NCBI RefSeq assembly: GCF_008831285.2
Contig: NC_045151.1
Span: forward strand, 11,954,571-12,018,570
Direction: 5' to 3'
Source: Nymphaea colorata
Taxonomy: Eukaryota; Streptophyta; Magnoliopsida; Nymphaeales; Nymphaeaceae
Length of the DNA stretch: 64,000 nt
Positions 48,801 through 60,400 of the stretch are shown here, piece after piece (position 1 is the first letter of the stretch; each line of letters starts with the position of its first letter). The position numbers and the translations under genes are program-made. The notes below the pieces were generated by a model. The model was not told where the DNA came from. It saw nothing but the letters and a program-made list of their open reading frames with translations, and did no database searches.

Positions 48801-51800
48801 CATAGAAAATATATATCAACGGCTCTTGCAACAGTGTGTTTAAGAAACCTACGAAAAACTTTAAACATATGGACAACCAAGCAGCCCCCTAGTCAAATAT
48901 GAACATCAATCGAATTTTCACATCCAAAGAATAAAATAAAAAAAAGTAAAAAAAATTAAATCAAAGTAAAATTAAGCAGTTTGGATCTATAGGCACCCAA
49001 GTGTCAAAGTACCCATTTTGGGTACGGGTACGGCGACATGGGTACGTGGACCTTACTGAAGTACCCATGTGACTTAGAACAGGAATTATCATATAACTAT
49101 GCACATCAGCAGTATTTGACTAGATCCTTCCCCTTTTGACTATACTCTCAAAAATAAAGAAAAATTAGCACACAATTGATTAGGGGGAAAAAGAATGGCA
49201 TCCTTGATGTGAATTGGAATGTTACCGTGCGCCTGAGAAGCATCCGGACCCTGAGGCCACTTCTCCAATTTCTTTCATCATTTAGCTCGGAAACCTTCAC
49301 AAAATATGCAGCATGGGTTAAACACAGCATGAATGCACAATAACCAGGCAGAAAGTAACAACACTAGTATCTGATAAGCATAACGTACTGCTTTCTCTGC
49401 TTGCTCAACTGTCTCAAACTCCACAAATGCATGCAGCTTCAATTAGAAAAAATTATGTCAGAGAGAGAAAAAAAAAAAAAAAGAGAGGGGAAAGACAAAA
49501 GAGGGGGTGGGGGAGAGAGAGAGAGAACCTTATTGCTAACAAGAGTGCCCATTTTAGGGGATCTAGATTGAGCAGAAGCAGATGCACCGTTGGAATGCTG
49601 AGGATGACAAATGCGAACACTCTTTACACTGCCAGATGAAATAAAGTATGAGGGGATATAGCTGGCTTAAATGATTTCATAAGTTTGATTCCTTCCTTCT
49701 CCTCATTCCTTTAGCTAGAATGAAATTCAAATTAATTTGTAGTCGAGAACACCAACCAACATGATGAACTATCATGATCATGAACTTCTGGTTATGCCTT
49801 GTCCAGCATCTACCATGGACTCCATTATTTTAAAAGGTCACCAAAACGGCAAAGGAGCAACCAGATATAGATGTACAAGAAATATTATCTATTTCCCGAG
49901 AAAACTGTACGCAATCTGTAAATATTATATAAGGGATTGTGTAAGAAATAAAGGAAACAAAGAGATGTATTCGTTACTACCTTCCAGCAATAGAAAAAAT
50001 CTTCTCCAGATTTGGGTGAGAATGATCTTCAGGCAAGTTTTCAACAACAACAGTACGTGACTGCACCAAAAACAAAAACCAAAAAATGTGAACTTATTGG
50101 GACATGAACATGAAAACTCTAGAACACAGGTTTTATATGGAAAACTGTGGTAAAAATGTTAACAGTAGCAACCTGCAAATCTTCAATATCAGCATCTGAT
50201 AGCGGATTTACGCGTCTAACCTTCTTGCCATCCTCACTCACCACCTACAACTCGTAAACAAGACCTTGGTTTATATATTAGCTCCTCAATATAATTTGGG
50301 GCAGGCGTTGAAGTTAACTAGGAAGACTTACAAGCATCGAAGATGTTCTCAGAGCATCAGCAAGTATGGGCTGGCTACTGATAAGAGCCCTTATTTTCTT
50401 AAAAGATGCAACGACTGACATAGGCACTGCAAATTAAGACGAAGTACTATAAGTATGTAAACAGTCAACACATGCAGGAATAGAAGAACTATCCAGCACT
50501 ATATATCGCGATACATGAAGAACCATTAGCAGTGGCACAAGCATTAATTGAACAGGGTTTTTTACAATGTTATTACACATAAAAACGATGGATAAAAGGT
50601 AGAAAACATAAAACAATTCTAAAACCAGCCACTTTTTATAGAATATTCTTCCGAGATAGAGAGAATGTTTTACTCTATACCATCTAATTCAGCTCTCCCA
50701 AATTTTTTCCTTTATTTTTCATTTTACTTATATAGAATATTCCTTCCCGTTCAGACAGAGGGAATGTTTTGCTCTGTACCATCTAATTCAGCTCTCCCGA
50801 ATTTTTCTTTTATTTTTCATTTTACTTTTCAAACAATATTTCCTCTTCAAAACTGTTGTTGACAAATTTTTCCCCTTTTTCCAGCAGATGTTTCTTCACT
50901 TCTAAACATGCCAATACAGTCACATTATTAATTCCAATTCCATAATAATGATTGCCAACTTCCTCTAACAATTTCGATCTGTTCATCCTTCTCCCTGAGC
51001 ATGATGCCACAGGAGGCTGGAAGACCAAAAAAGTAACTCCACCAAGAAAAATAAAGGAGAATGAAAAGGTTACCTCTTCAACACCAATTAGTTATCTTCA
51101 TAAGAGAAACGTGACAACGCATGTGACTGTTAGTAAAAATGCTTTAAGAGTAGTGAAAGGAAGAACATTTTGATTAGGCCGAGAAAGATCGTGCAAGCAA
51201 AAAAGAATTGGTAGCATTATTAGCATAGAAAGACCAGGTTCAGCATAACACAGTCGATATTTTTTCCAATGGTTTTCTTTCTGTTTTTTCTAAAGAAGAC
51301 ATCGTAAAAACTTTCTGAAGAATTACATTGCTAACTGAGCTGCTTATTGAACAGGGTTGGGAGGAAGGAGCTATTTCAAGCAACGCATCAGACTTGAAAT
51401 GAGACAGATCCAATTATCTAGGCAAGAATGAACCAATTTCCACTATTGACATTTTGAGCCATCAGATTATCAAAGTTTCAACTTTCAACTTCTGTTATCC
51501 CTGTTTCCCAATTATGAAAACTTAAAAAATTGCATAAAATTAGCAAAACAGTATATGAATGTAGTGGAATGTTATTATAATAAGCTACATTTTTTAAAAC
51601 ATTAGCTGCAACCCAAGAAATGAGTTCTACCCTAAAAGCTAGGAGAGATTAGGCAGATTAGGTGTTTGAGGTGGTCCAGAAAGCACTAATTAACACTAAC
51701 AAAATGGACATTCCATAACATTATACATCATTAAACAATTGCAGAGTAATCTTAGTAAAGTTGAATACTTAAGAGTTACATAGCATAAAAAGCACAAGTA

Positions 51801-54800
51801 TAAAACTTAAGCTCACTATTTTGCACCGTTATAGAAGATATGAAGACATCTAACTTCCTACATACCAACTACTAAATCCCTAATTCAGTAATTCTAATTC
51901 CTAAAACCAAGAAACCTAAATCACTCAATATTCTTAATCAACACAATCACAGCCTCCATGTTAACGTTGCTTTTTAAAAAACTGTCTTCAGTTATCTCTC
52001 TCATAAACAAACAAAAAAAAGGTATTATGAAGATCTATATATGTAGATACACTTCTAATACAAAAATCAACATAAAAAAAAGAAATAAAAAACGGCATAA
52101 AAAACGGAAAAAAGGAGTAAAAAGCCTTTAAATTGCAATGGAAGAAGAAGAAAAACTGAAAAACTAAGAAGGAAATTCTTAAACAACAGAAGAAAAAGGG
52201 CAAAACAGAAGAAGAAAAGAGAGAACAAGAAAAGAAAGAACAAAAGTGGGGGAGAGGGAATAAGAGGTCACCGAGGAAGAGCCAGCCAAGCTAAGTCACA
52301 TGGGCACTTCAGTAAGGTCCACTTACATGTGTCACCATACTTATAGCTAAAGTGGGCACCGGAACACGCTTGGGTACTTTTTAGCTCGAAGCTGATCCAA
52401 ACCACTTAATTTGACTTGATTTAATTTTTCTAACTCAGTTTTCATTCTTTTTTTAGAGATATTGTTCACCAACATATAATGTTTTTATTTATATCACTTG
52501 TTTATTTAAATGCTATGTCATATAGATGTGAGTGCTGGTGCAACAATTTGTCAAAACATTTAGGTACGGATGCAGCAGAGATGTATATATATGTATATAA
52601 ATAATTGGTTACATACTTATTTAACTGTTTGGTGGCCTTATTTGTTTATATTTAGATAAAAAAAATTTGTCCTAGAGATAGTTTAGTTATGAGCACATTT
52701 GAAATGGTCAGTTTTGGCCCAGTTCAATTGACTGAACCAGATATGCAGTGTCGGAGAAGCACCAGTAGCAGCAGTGTTGACATGAGTGCAGCAGCTATTT
52801 AGAAGCACCGATGTAACATAATTTAAATGTTGCTTTCATTTTGATTTTTTGTGTTATTTTGCATATATATACCAATATTTTCTAAAGTTACCATGTTCAT
52901 ACCCCTATCCTCATACTCGTATCCATATCGTACCCATACCCATGTGACTTAGCAGCCAAGCCTAGGGACCTAGGTGAGCCTAGACACAGGCCTAGGTGAG
53001 CCTAGACACAGGCCTAGGCTTGTTTTTAATAAAAAAAATCATAAGACCTGACCAACTTTTGAACATTCAAATCATATGATAGTCAAATGTTTATTATCTA
53101 TCTTTCTGTGTTGTCACAAATATGTACTAAAACATTTTATTGGTGATATTTTTGTTGAGTATTAACGGGAAAGTTTATTTTCTTCAAGATGATATCAAGA
53201 GGAGAAAATTTTAAATATTATAGAAAAATAGAAAAGAGCACTCTTGGGTGTTTGACAAATCATCACTCAATGTTCCACTTTCAACAAATCACCACTTCAT
53301 TTTTCACCACATTCTCAAAGAGCCACTTTTTCACTAAAAAACATTCAATATTTTCAAAAGATTGAAAATCGCATTTTCTCTCTCCACGTATACACAGTCG
53401 CCGGCAAGGGTCCAGGGTGACCATAGTCGGACAGGTCAAGGCGTCAACCCTCACAACACAATGAAAGTTGAACCCAAACGGTAGCAGTCACCACATAGGA
53501 AAATATAGTCAAACTTCGCCTCAAACTATCAAGCAACCAGCCGCAGCAGGTTTTTTAGCATTTTCCACCATTTGAGTGCCATAAATCGAGTTTTTTTGCT
53601 TTTTCACACACTAAATCACTCCAGGAATAGGTTTAGGGGATTCCCATACTTGCTATTTTCAGTGATTTCACTAATTTTTTTCCTTTCTTTGCAGCATTGT
53701 ATCAAGATCATTTTGTGAGAATCAAGTTATGTGATAATAAGAGAAAGCTTAGCCACACTTTTGCTAAAAAACAAGAGTTATTTGTTTTTTGTCATGTCCC
53801 ATTCAACCGCCGTTTCTGGTGGTTCAGGCATAGTAAAGTTCATTTTCCTTCTTAATTTGGATGTGTTTTTTCATCAAATCTGTCTTAGATAATTCCACGG
53901 ATCATTTAGGTGCTTCAACTGTTAGGGAATGCCAGAAAATTGGACATAGGCATTGGCCATTTCTCCTCTGCCCATGAACGTTTTCCACTTTTTCTGTTTC
54001 AACAAGTTTTGTCGTGTTTTTCTATAGGGTTCGCCACTTTTTCCTTTCATAAGATTCTTTTACACAAGAACAAGCCATTGGGTGGAGACATCAGAGAGAG
54101 AGAGAGAGAGAGAGGATAGCTTGGTAAATTCACTTATTTATAAATGTGTGAGAGGCAGCTCTTGGAGAATTTAGTGAAAGTTCAACAATTATTTGTTGAA
54201 AATGAAAATTTGAGCAGGGATTCGTGAATCCCTTTAACCTTGAGCAGCATTTTGTAATTGTTTCAGAATTATATAAAAGAGTAATATAAAACATTACAAA
54301 ATTATGATTTCACTAAAATGATTAAAGAACATTGACAAAAAAAATCAAAATAAATACTACAATAAGAAACCAAAAATCATTTTAAAATCATAGGAAATGC
54401 TCTTTACTTAATCTTGAGAAAACATTGTTAATTTGTGACGTTTTCAAATATTGCCAAAAATTTGTGTCTGCTCATTCAACCTTTTTTGGTGATATTATCA
54501 TGGCCTTATTGAAATTTTGTGACAATTATTTCAAACCATGGTCATAAGATTAATAACTATTGACTCAAACCAGCCACAAAATTCATATGAGTTATTTCAT
54601 CTCAAATTTTAGAACTCCTCACTATCTTACTCCATACACAAGGATCTGACTTTGATACTATGTTGTTAAAGCCTCGCTTAGGCATGGACTAAGTGTGAGT
54701 CCACACTCGTCACCTATGTCCAACACTTGGGTGACGGGATATGTGTTGGTGCCTAAGCTCGCCTAGTCCATGGGAAAGTGAAAAGTCACATTCCCTTTCA

Positions 54801-57800
54801 ATTAAAGTTTCTTAATTAAGTATATATTATTATGTACTTTATGTCGTATTGATTAAGTATTTTTACTTATTGTTATGTTGACTTATATGTGTATTGTTAT
54901 ATGTATATATTGTTAGTCACTTAGCTTGTTATACATTAGTATGATCATGTCTTTATTTAGCACAAAATGGATTAAAGCCTTCTTGCGGATTTACATTGCT
55001 TCTTCTAGAGACAAGATCTAGTCTTTTTTTTTTTCTTTGGTTTTTTGCATTAGATTACATTTAATGAATAATGTCAAACTTCTTCTATTGATTTTTCATA
55101 TTCAATGAAGTAAACAATTAAATTTTGATTGTTTAAGTTGATTATGCTTGTTATATTACTACTCTCCATATTTCAAATATGAGTAATAGTTAATAAAAAT
55201 AACTTGACATATTAACATAACTAAAAAAAATGGTCGCTTTTTTGCCTAGGCCCGCCTAGGCGCTAGGTGCTGCTTGGCGCCTAGGTAGTGCCTGGGGGAC
55301 TTGACAACATAGTTTTGATAGCATAGTACACAAGCCGATACTGCCTCCAACAAAGAAGTATCTTAGCATTCGTGGAATAATTTACTTCTAATTTACACCC
55401 AAATGAAACTCAACAAGTTCATAGGAGGAAACAAAGACCTCTTCCATTCATAGGGTTATACTTCTCCAGCAAAAAAACAAAAAATCAAATTGAGATTTTG
55501 AAAGCCTATCTCCAATCAAATCCACCAAAAATACTTATAAATAGTTCCAACTTCCAAGTATAATACAAGTTTTTATGGCAAAAAAAACCCTCAATAAATG
55601 AGGACTTCTATACAATGTTATCTGTATCGTATGATACGCACGTATCGTACGATACATATCGTATAGGTCGAAGAAACCTATACGATACGTGCTCAATACA
55701 TGATACGCGTGCGTATCGTACCCGTATCGTACGATATGACCTGCATCGTACGATACGAGCGATACACCCCCGTATCGTACGATACGGGAGAAAACATAAA
55801 ATTCTTTATTTTTTAAAAGTTTAAACACTCCTTCCTCTCTCTTTTCTTGTATTTAAAGACTCCAATAGACATAGGAGGGAGAAATTTTGCGTATTTTCAT
55901 AAAAATTAACCGATGATTCATCGATTTGGGAGATATCATCGTTGAATCATGAAAGATGATAACTGTATGTTTGAACTTAAAAAATTTTGATGTAATCTAA
56001 GTCCTAAAACTCCAAGACTCTAAGTCCTAAAATTTTATAAAATTTTCAAGTTTAAAATTGTGATAGATGCTTATTATGTTAATTTGAATATTTGATTTCT
56101 TATTTTTGAATGTGTTGTTGATAGTATACACATGAATGTTCCTTATGTATGATGATCTTTTTTATATTTGAATACATTTTTTTTTTCTTGATTTCTGATT
56201 TTTTGTTCATTTTTTTCAGATTTTTGAGAATTTTTGTCTATTTTTTCTTATTTTTAAATATTTTTTAAAATTAAAAAATTAATTTTACGATGCGTTACGC
56301 TACGTTACGATACGGCGTATAGGTCGATCCGACCGATACGCGATACGCTACGCCTTTTATAACATTGCTTCTATAAGCAAGCAGCCCACAATTAGTTACC
56401 CATGCAAGGTTAACTAGCATGAACAACTAGAAGTTCAACTGATTGTAATCGTCCAATTAAGACATCAAAAAATTCCTGGCGATTTTAACACTCAAAACAC
56501 GGGAGGAAGTTTTAACTTCTTAACAAGATTTTCCAGGGAGATCCACTCAACAAAGCCCTTTATCATGCAATTACAACTAGAATTACCATATATAGGAACG
56601 TCACACTAAATCAGGCTTATCACATCATCTTCTGATGCATGATTCCTAAGAAATCGCATAATTGTAAGAAACATGAATAACATGACACCAAGGTCCAAAC
56701 TATAGTGTCTAAAATGAAAGAAAGACCAGAAAGTGGAAAAAAAGAAAGGTACCAATAAGCCTAGCATATGCAAGAAAAAGTAACCTGTTAAATGAGCTCC
56801 ATAAATTCCTTAGTAGCTAGTACTTAAAAGATGAAGAAGAATATGATTACAGATGTCGAAGCCATACCATAACCTTCAGGGTCCTTGCTGATGAATCTAA
56901 GCAAATGATCATTAGTAGCTATATTTGCATCACTGAAGTAATACTCCACCTGTAATATTTGAACCACAATTATGCTTGGTAAAGCAAAAAAATCCTATTG
57001 CTAAACAATGAAGCATGTCCTAAAAGTTAAAACTGCATGGCCAGATTAAAAATGTAAAAACGCTAGTAAAAAGCACATATAGATACATGTAACAGTGAAC
57101 ATGGAAGAGGAACATAAGCCTCAACGAGACCAAATAAAAAACAGTTTCTTTCCTTGGGCAATGAAAATAGCAAAATTATTCCCTCTCTACAGTCCAGAGG
57201 TCCTGCCTAGACAAGCAAGAACTACATGAAGAAAATCAAACATCAATTTCAAAGAGACCACAAACTTTTCTCCTTGAAAAATCAAGCACCCAAATACATG
57301 AAGCCATTTCAAACACTCAAATGCAATAAATCCTCCACTCTTAGAGGGGACAGGCTATAGCCTATGGAAGATCCTCTACAGATTAAAGGATTCATTCTTC
57401 TGTTTTTAAGTTTTACACATAGATATTGTTGTTTCCCCAAATGCACATGAACCAGATGCACTCTTTTGCTTCACAAGGAACGACCTGCTCTGGCTTACAG
57501 AGGGTACAGAGTCTACGACACCCATTGTGTTCAAACCTATGATTGCTCATCTCATGTTTGTGGCCTGTCCACTATGCCAGACTCCTCAGGGTGATGAGAT
57601 CATGAGACTAATGGGTCTATTGAGACATGTGGCTCCAATTTTTTACTCTGCTACCATAAGTTCATCAACTTCCTTAACTGTCTAAAATCTAAAGCATATA
57701 CATGAAAGTTGGTGCAAATTGTGAACTCAACTCATCTAAGGCATTGATAATATCCATGGAAAAGTTTATTGACAAAAGTAATAAATTGTATTTCACATGC

Positions 57801-59507
57801 TTTGAAGTTTGAACAAAACTAACCATGCAGATGTGGTAGTCGTGTTAAGAAAAAAGGGCTCACACAACTGATTTTCTTTTCCAAATTCTTATAAAGTCTG
57901 GTTTGCACATTAGAAAAACATGATAAGCGACTTGATTCTTAGACTTTCAGACAAAAGCTTCACATCCATGCAATTAGTTTTGTGAAAAAAAAAAAGTCAG
58001 ATGTAAAACAGAGCTAGACTGCTTTCCCTTCAAGTGTAAATAACTACTTTACCATTCTTCTACAGAAGTTAGGCGCAAGGGCTGAGATAATAGCTTCTCT
58101 CCCTCCTCTAGTGAGATCAAAGATACGGAGGTAGAGTGTGATTTATCATTTTTGCAACTCAAGCATGTAACTTTAGAATTGTTTGTGTAACACAGGTGAG
58201 ACTAATCATCCTTGTCATGATGCAAAATGCAAGTGTATAAAAAAATTGCTCAAAAAATTGCAAAATCAGATTAAAATTTTGCCTAAGGATCCTCGCAAAA
58301 ATGAGAATAGAAAAGACAGCCCAAAACTTGCAAAATCAACTTGATTTGCAAGAAAGTGAAAGAAAACTGTCAGACAATCCATACACAAGAAAAAAAGAAA
58401 ATCAAACAAGTAGAACAGCTTGTCCAGGCCAAGGTTTCGACAACACTAACTGCTTGTCCAGGCCAAGGTTTCGACAACACGTTGGTAACCCCATTAGTAC
58501 TGGTAATGTGACCTATTCGTGAGCACGCAAGCTCAATAACATACGCACAACGAGTGCATCAAAGTATACAACAAATGCATATAACAGCTTCTTATTCTTG
58601 TTGAGCCTAAGCCTTCGTCCGACTGTACATTCATCATGTGCTTACGCTGAAGAGAACATATTGCTGCATATATATAACATGTACAAGTAGCCTTCAGGAT
58701 TTGAATACCACTCATGACGAGGAACTTGCTTACACACTTGTGAGGCTGTAACATCTCATGCCCTCTTTTCTAATTTTTCATTTCTAAGTTTTGTCATCAT
58801 TTTTTTTCTCTCTCCAAACGAAACAATTTTTCAACATAACGCCAACTTAATCTAAAAAAACAAAAACAACTTCAGTCGGCAAGTAGAAAAATATCCGACG
58901 TTAATGGGGAAAAAGAATAAATAAAAGGGGGAGGGTGGTAAGAGCAAGTATCACTACAAGTAACCTGTTTTACGATTCTGTGAGCGAGTTCTTCCGTCAA
59001 TCCATCCCTTGAATTGGACTCCGCAACAACTGGAGCTGCCATTTCATGCGCTCCTGCGGCAGGATATCCAAAAAATTGTGGATGACCATGCCCCGGATGG
59101 TGCACCGGGGAATTCTGCATCGGATAGATCTGCACAGGGTGCACCTGCGGGATCACTCTGATCATCCGGGGGATCGGCTGCTGCTGCGGGACGAAGGTGC
59201 CACAGTTCGACGACAACGGTGATCCCGACGATGCCCGGGGCACAAACTCAGGCGCCTCAGCGTTGAGCTTCTTAAGCGACGAGCTCGACGAGTTCCGCGA
59301 GAGCGACGCAGGCTCCTCTGATGTCCTCTCGGGCAATGAAGGATCATCATCGGCCACGCGATCTGCAGCATGGCTGCAATCAGGGGACAATGATCCGGGT
59401 GAAGAGTCGGGGACGGAAGGCGACGGCGGCAGATGTTCTGTTTCTCCTCCTTCCGACGGGGAATCCGAGGTTAGGGTTAGGGTAGGATCGGCGCTCACCA
59501 GCGCCAT
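45896..59507 (-). CDS. La-related protein 6 (LARP6B/C type), RNA-binding
   Basis: Ten coding exons on the minus strand: 59507-58965, 56949-56868, 50426-50332, 50244-50173, 50060-49981, 49628-49529, 49436-49389, 49294-49226, 47776-47624 and 46153-45896. All are GT-AG with agreeing phases, giving 499 residues. Order: a disordered acidic/Ser N-terminus; a PAM2 motif SSLKKLNAEAPEFVPR (76-91, with the key L, E, F and P), expected to bind the MLLE domain of poly(A)-binding protein; a La motif from about 166 (VEYYFSDANIATNDHLLRF, 182-200); a degenerate RRM from 265 (SRTVVVENLPEDHSHPNLEKIF); a Gly/Arg-rich tract GKGRGRGKGRGRG; and a SUZ-C-like tail PRMPDGTRGFTMGRGKP. In plants, LARP6B and 6C combine PAM2 with the La module and act on mRNA translation, storage or stability in the cytoplasm. 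The 6B versus 6C assignment is not resolved. Confidence 0.95.
47925..48185. repeat. GACTCGG-rich repeat, possible MITE
   Basis: It lies in intron 8 of the LARP6 gene. Short words such as GACTCAGCCC, CTCGACCC and GAGTCACGGG recur across it. The ends are loosely inverted: AGTTGGCTGACTTGCC on the left, ATGGCTCAAGTTGGCAAACC on the right reversed. Candidate flanking octamers match at only 5 of 8 bases, so mobility is not proven. Confidence 0.4.
48632..49077 (+). mobile_element. hAT-type MITE, CTAAGTCACATGGGTAC family, copy 2
   Basis: A 446-bp element in intron 8 of the LARP6 gene. The left end reads CTATGTCACATAGGTACGGG and the right reversed reads CTAAGTCACATGGGTACTTC. It is flanked by GACAGGAA (48624-48631) and AACAGGAA (49078-49085), 7 of 8 identical. 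It shares internal sequence (AGCAGTTTGGATCTATAGGC) with the copies at 16184 and, reversed, 52291. Confidence 0.85.
50641..50840. repeat. Tandem duplication, about 97-bp unit
   Basis: Two diverged copies in intron 2 of the LARP6 gene, each running from GAATATTC through GAATGTTTT and ACCATCTAATTCAGCTCTCC to TTTATTTTTCATTTTACTT. A few substitutions and small indels separate them. Confidence 0.85.
52291..52952 (-). mobile_element. hAT-type MITE, CTAAGTCACATGGGTAC family, copy 3
   Basis: A 662-bp element in intron 2 of the LARP6 gene, in opposite orientation to copies 1 and 2. The left end reads CTAAGTCACATGGGCACTTC and the right reversed reads CTAAGTCACATGGGTATGGG. It is flanked by a perfect 8-bp duplication CAGCCAAG (52283-52290 and 52953-52960). 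It is longer than copy 2 and may hold more of the parent element, but shows no transposase frame. Confidence 0.88.
52969..53012. repeat. 22-bp tandem duplication
   Basis: Two exact, adjacent copies of a 22-bp unit starting CCTAGGTGAGCC and ending ACACAGG, just beyond the right end of the MITE at 52291-52952. Confidence 0.95.
54658..55312. mobile_element. hAT-type MITE with GCCTAGGCG subterminal repeats
   Basis: A 655-bp element in intron 2 of the LARP6 gene. The left end reads CTATGTTGTTAAAGCCTCGC and the right reversed reads CTATGTTGTCAAGTCCCCCA. The right side is rich in CCTAGGCGC-like words. The flanks CTTTGATA (54650-54657) and TTTTGATA (55313-55320) match at 7 of 8 bases. It has no coding capacity. 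Confidence 0.82.
55613..56367. mobile_element. hAT-type MITE with CGTATCGTACGATACG palindromes
   Basis: A 755-bp element in intron 2 of the LARP6 gene. The left end reads CAATGTTATCTGTATCGTAT and the right reversed reads CAATGTTATAAAAGGCGTAG. It is flanked by a perfect 8-bp duplication CTTCTATA (55605-55612 and 56368-56375). Both subterminal regions carry many copies of the self-complementary words GTATCGTACGATAC and CGATACG. It has no coding capacity. Confidence 0.9.
58418..58480. repeat. Tandem duplication, 34-bp period
   Basis: A 29-bp word beginning GCTTGTCCAGGCCAAGG and ending CGACAACAC occurs exactly at 58418-58446 and 58452-58480, in intron 1 of the LARP6 gene. Confidence 0.95.
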
Positions 59508-59559
59508 TCGTTCCTCTTCTTTTTTTGTCTTAACCTATTATCTTTCAGTTGAATTGGTT

Positions 59560-59568
59560 TTAGGGTTT
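59560..59568 (-). promoter_or_regulatory. telo-box AAACCCTAA in the LARP6 leader
   Basis: AAACCCTAA on the minus strand, about 53 bases before the LARP6 ATG and inside the probable 5' UTR. Telo-boxes are common near the starts of plant genes for translation and ribosome biogenesis, which fits an mRNA-binding protein. Function here is inferred. Confidence 0.45.
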
Positions 59569-59681
59569 CTACAACGAGGGGGATACCGGAAATGAGAATC
59601 TGCGAGAGAGACGGGAGGAAGGGAGCTCAGCGAGCAGCGGAGAAACAGAATTCTCAGTCGTCGGAGTAAGCAGCACACAGC

Positions 59682-59689
59682 TATTTATA
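59682..59689 (-). promoter_or_regulatory. TATA box of the LARP6 gene
   Basis: TATAAATA on the minus strand, 175 bases before the LARP6 ATG. It would place transcription start near 59650-59655 and give a leader of roughly 145 bases. Confidence 0.6.
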
Positions 59690-60198
59690 GTCGGCGTCGT
59701 CCGCAGAGGACAGTGAAGGTCGCCGACTTTACGCCTAACAGCCAGCCCTCCTTTTCCAAAAATTATCGAGACTGCCACCACATTTTTTGAAAAGATCAGC
59801 ATAAACCTGACACGCTCGTACTCAAAAAAAAATATAAAAGAAAAATCCTTCCCTCACGTTATGCGACAAATCTAACTAACAACGTGATTGTGGTGTTTGA
59901 GTGTAAACCAAATCTTCCATGTGAGCGCGAGTGTGGGCAATTGCCAATTCAAGCCACAACTGCATTGACACCTTAAAACAATTTTTTTCATTTACATGCT
60001 CTTTAAAATTTATTATTGATGCCTTTTTACCAAAATTTTTGAATTCTACCCTTCATTGTGGGAAGGCCATAGTGTTATAAAAAAATGGTTTTTTTTATAA
60101 TCGAATGATTATTTTTTTATTTTGTACTTTTAAGATGGTTTATAAAAATAAAAAATTAACAAAAAAATCATCTGGACATATTAACCGGCATATCATAC

Positions 60199-60235
<37 letters not shown>

Positions 60236-60270
60236 TTATTTTTCTTTTTGTGACCATTGTTCTTTTCAAT

Positions 60271-60400
60271 ATCCAAGGTTCAGTCATGAAGAAAAATTTG
60301 CTAATTAATGTAGATGAAGATAATATCACCTCTTTATCCAAGGTTCAGTCATGAAGAAAAATTTGCTAATTAATGTAGATGAAGATAACATCACCTCTTT
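60271..60400. repeat. Tandem duplication, 65-bp unit
   Basis: Two adjacent copies of a 65-bp unit starting ATCCAAGGTTCAGTCATG and ending ATCACCTCTTT, differing at one or two positions, which points to a recent origin. Confidence 0.95.
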
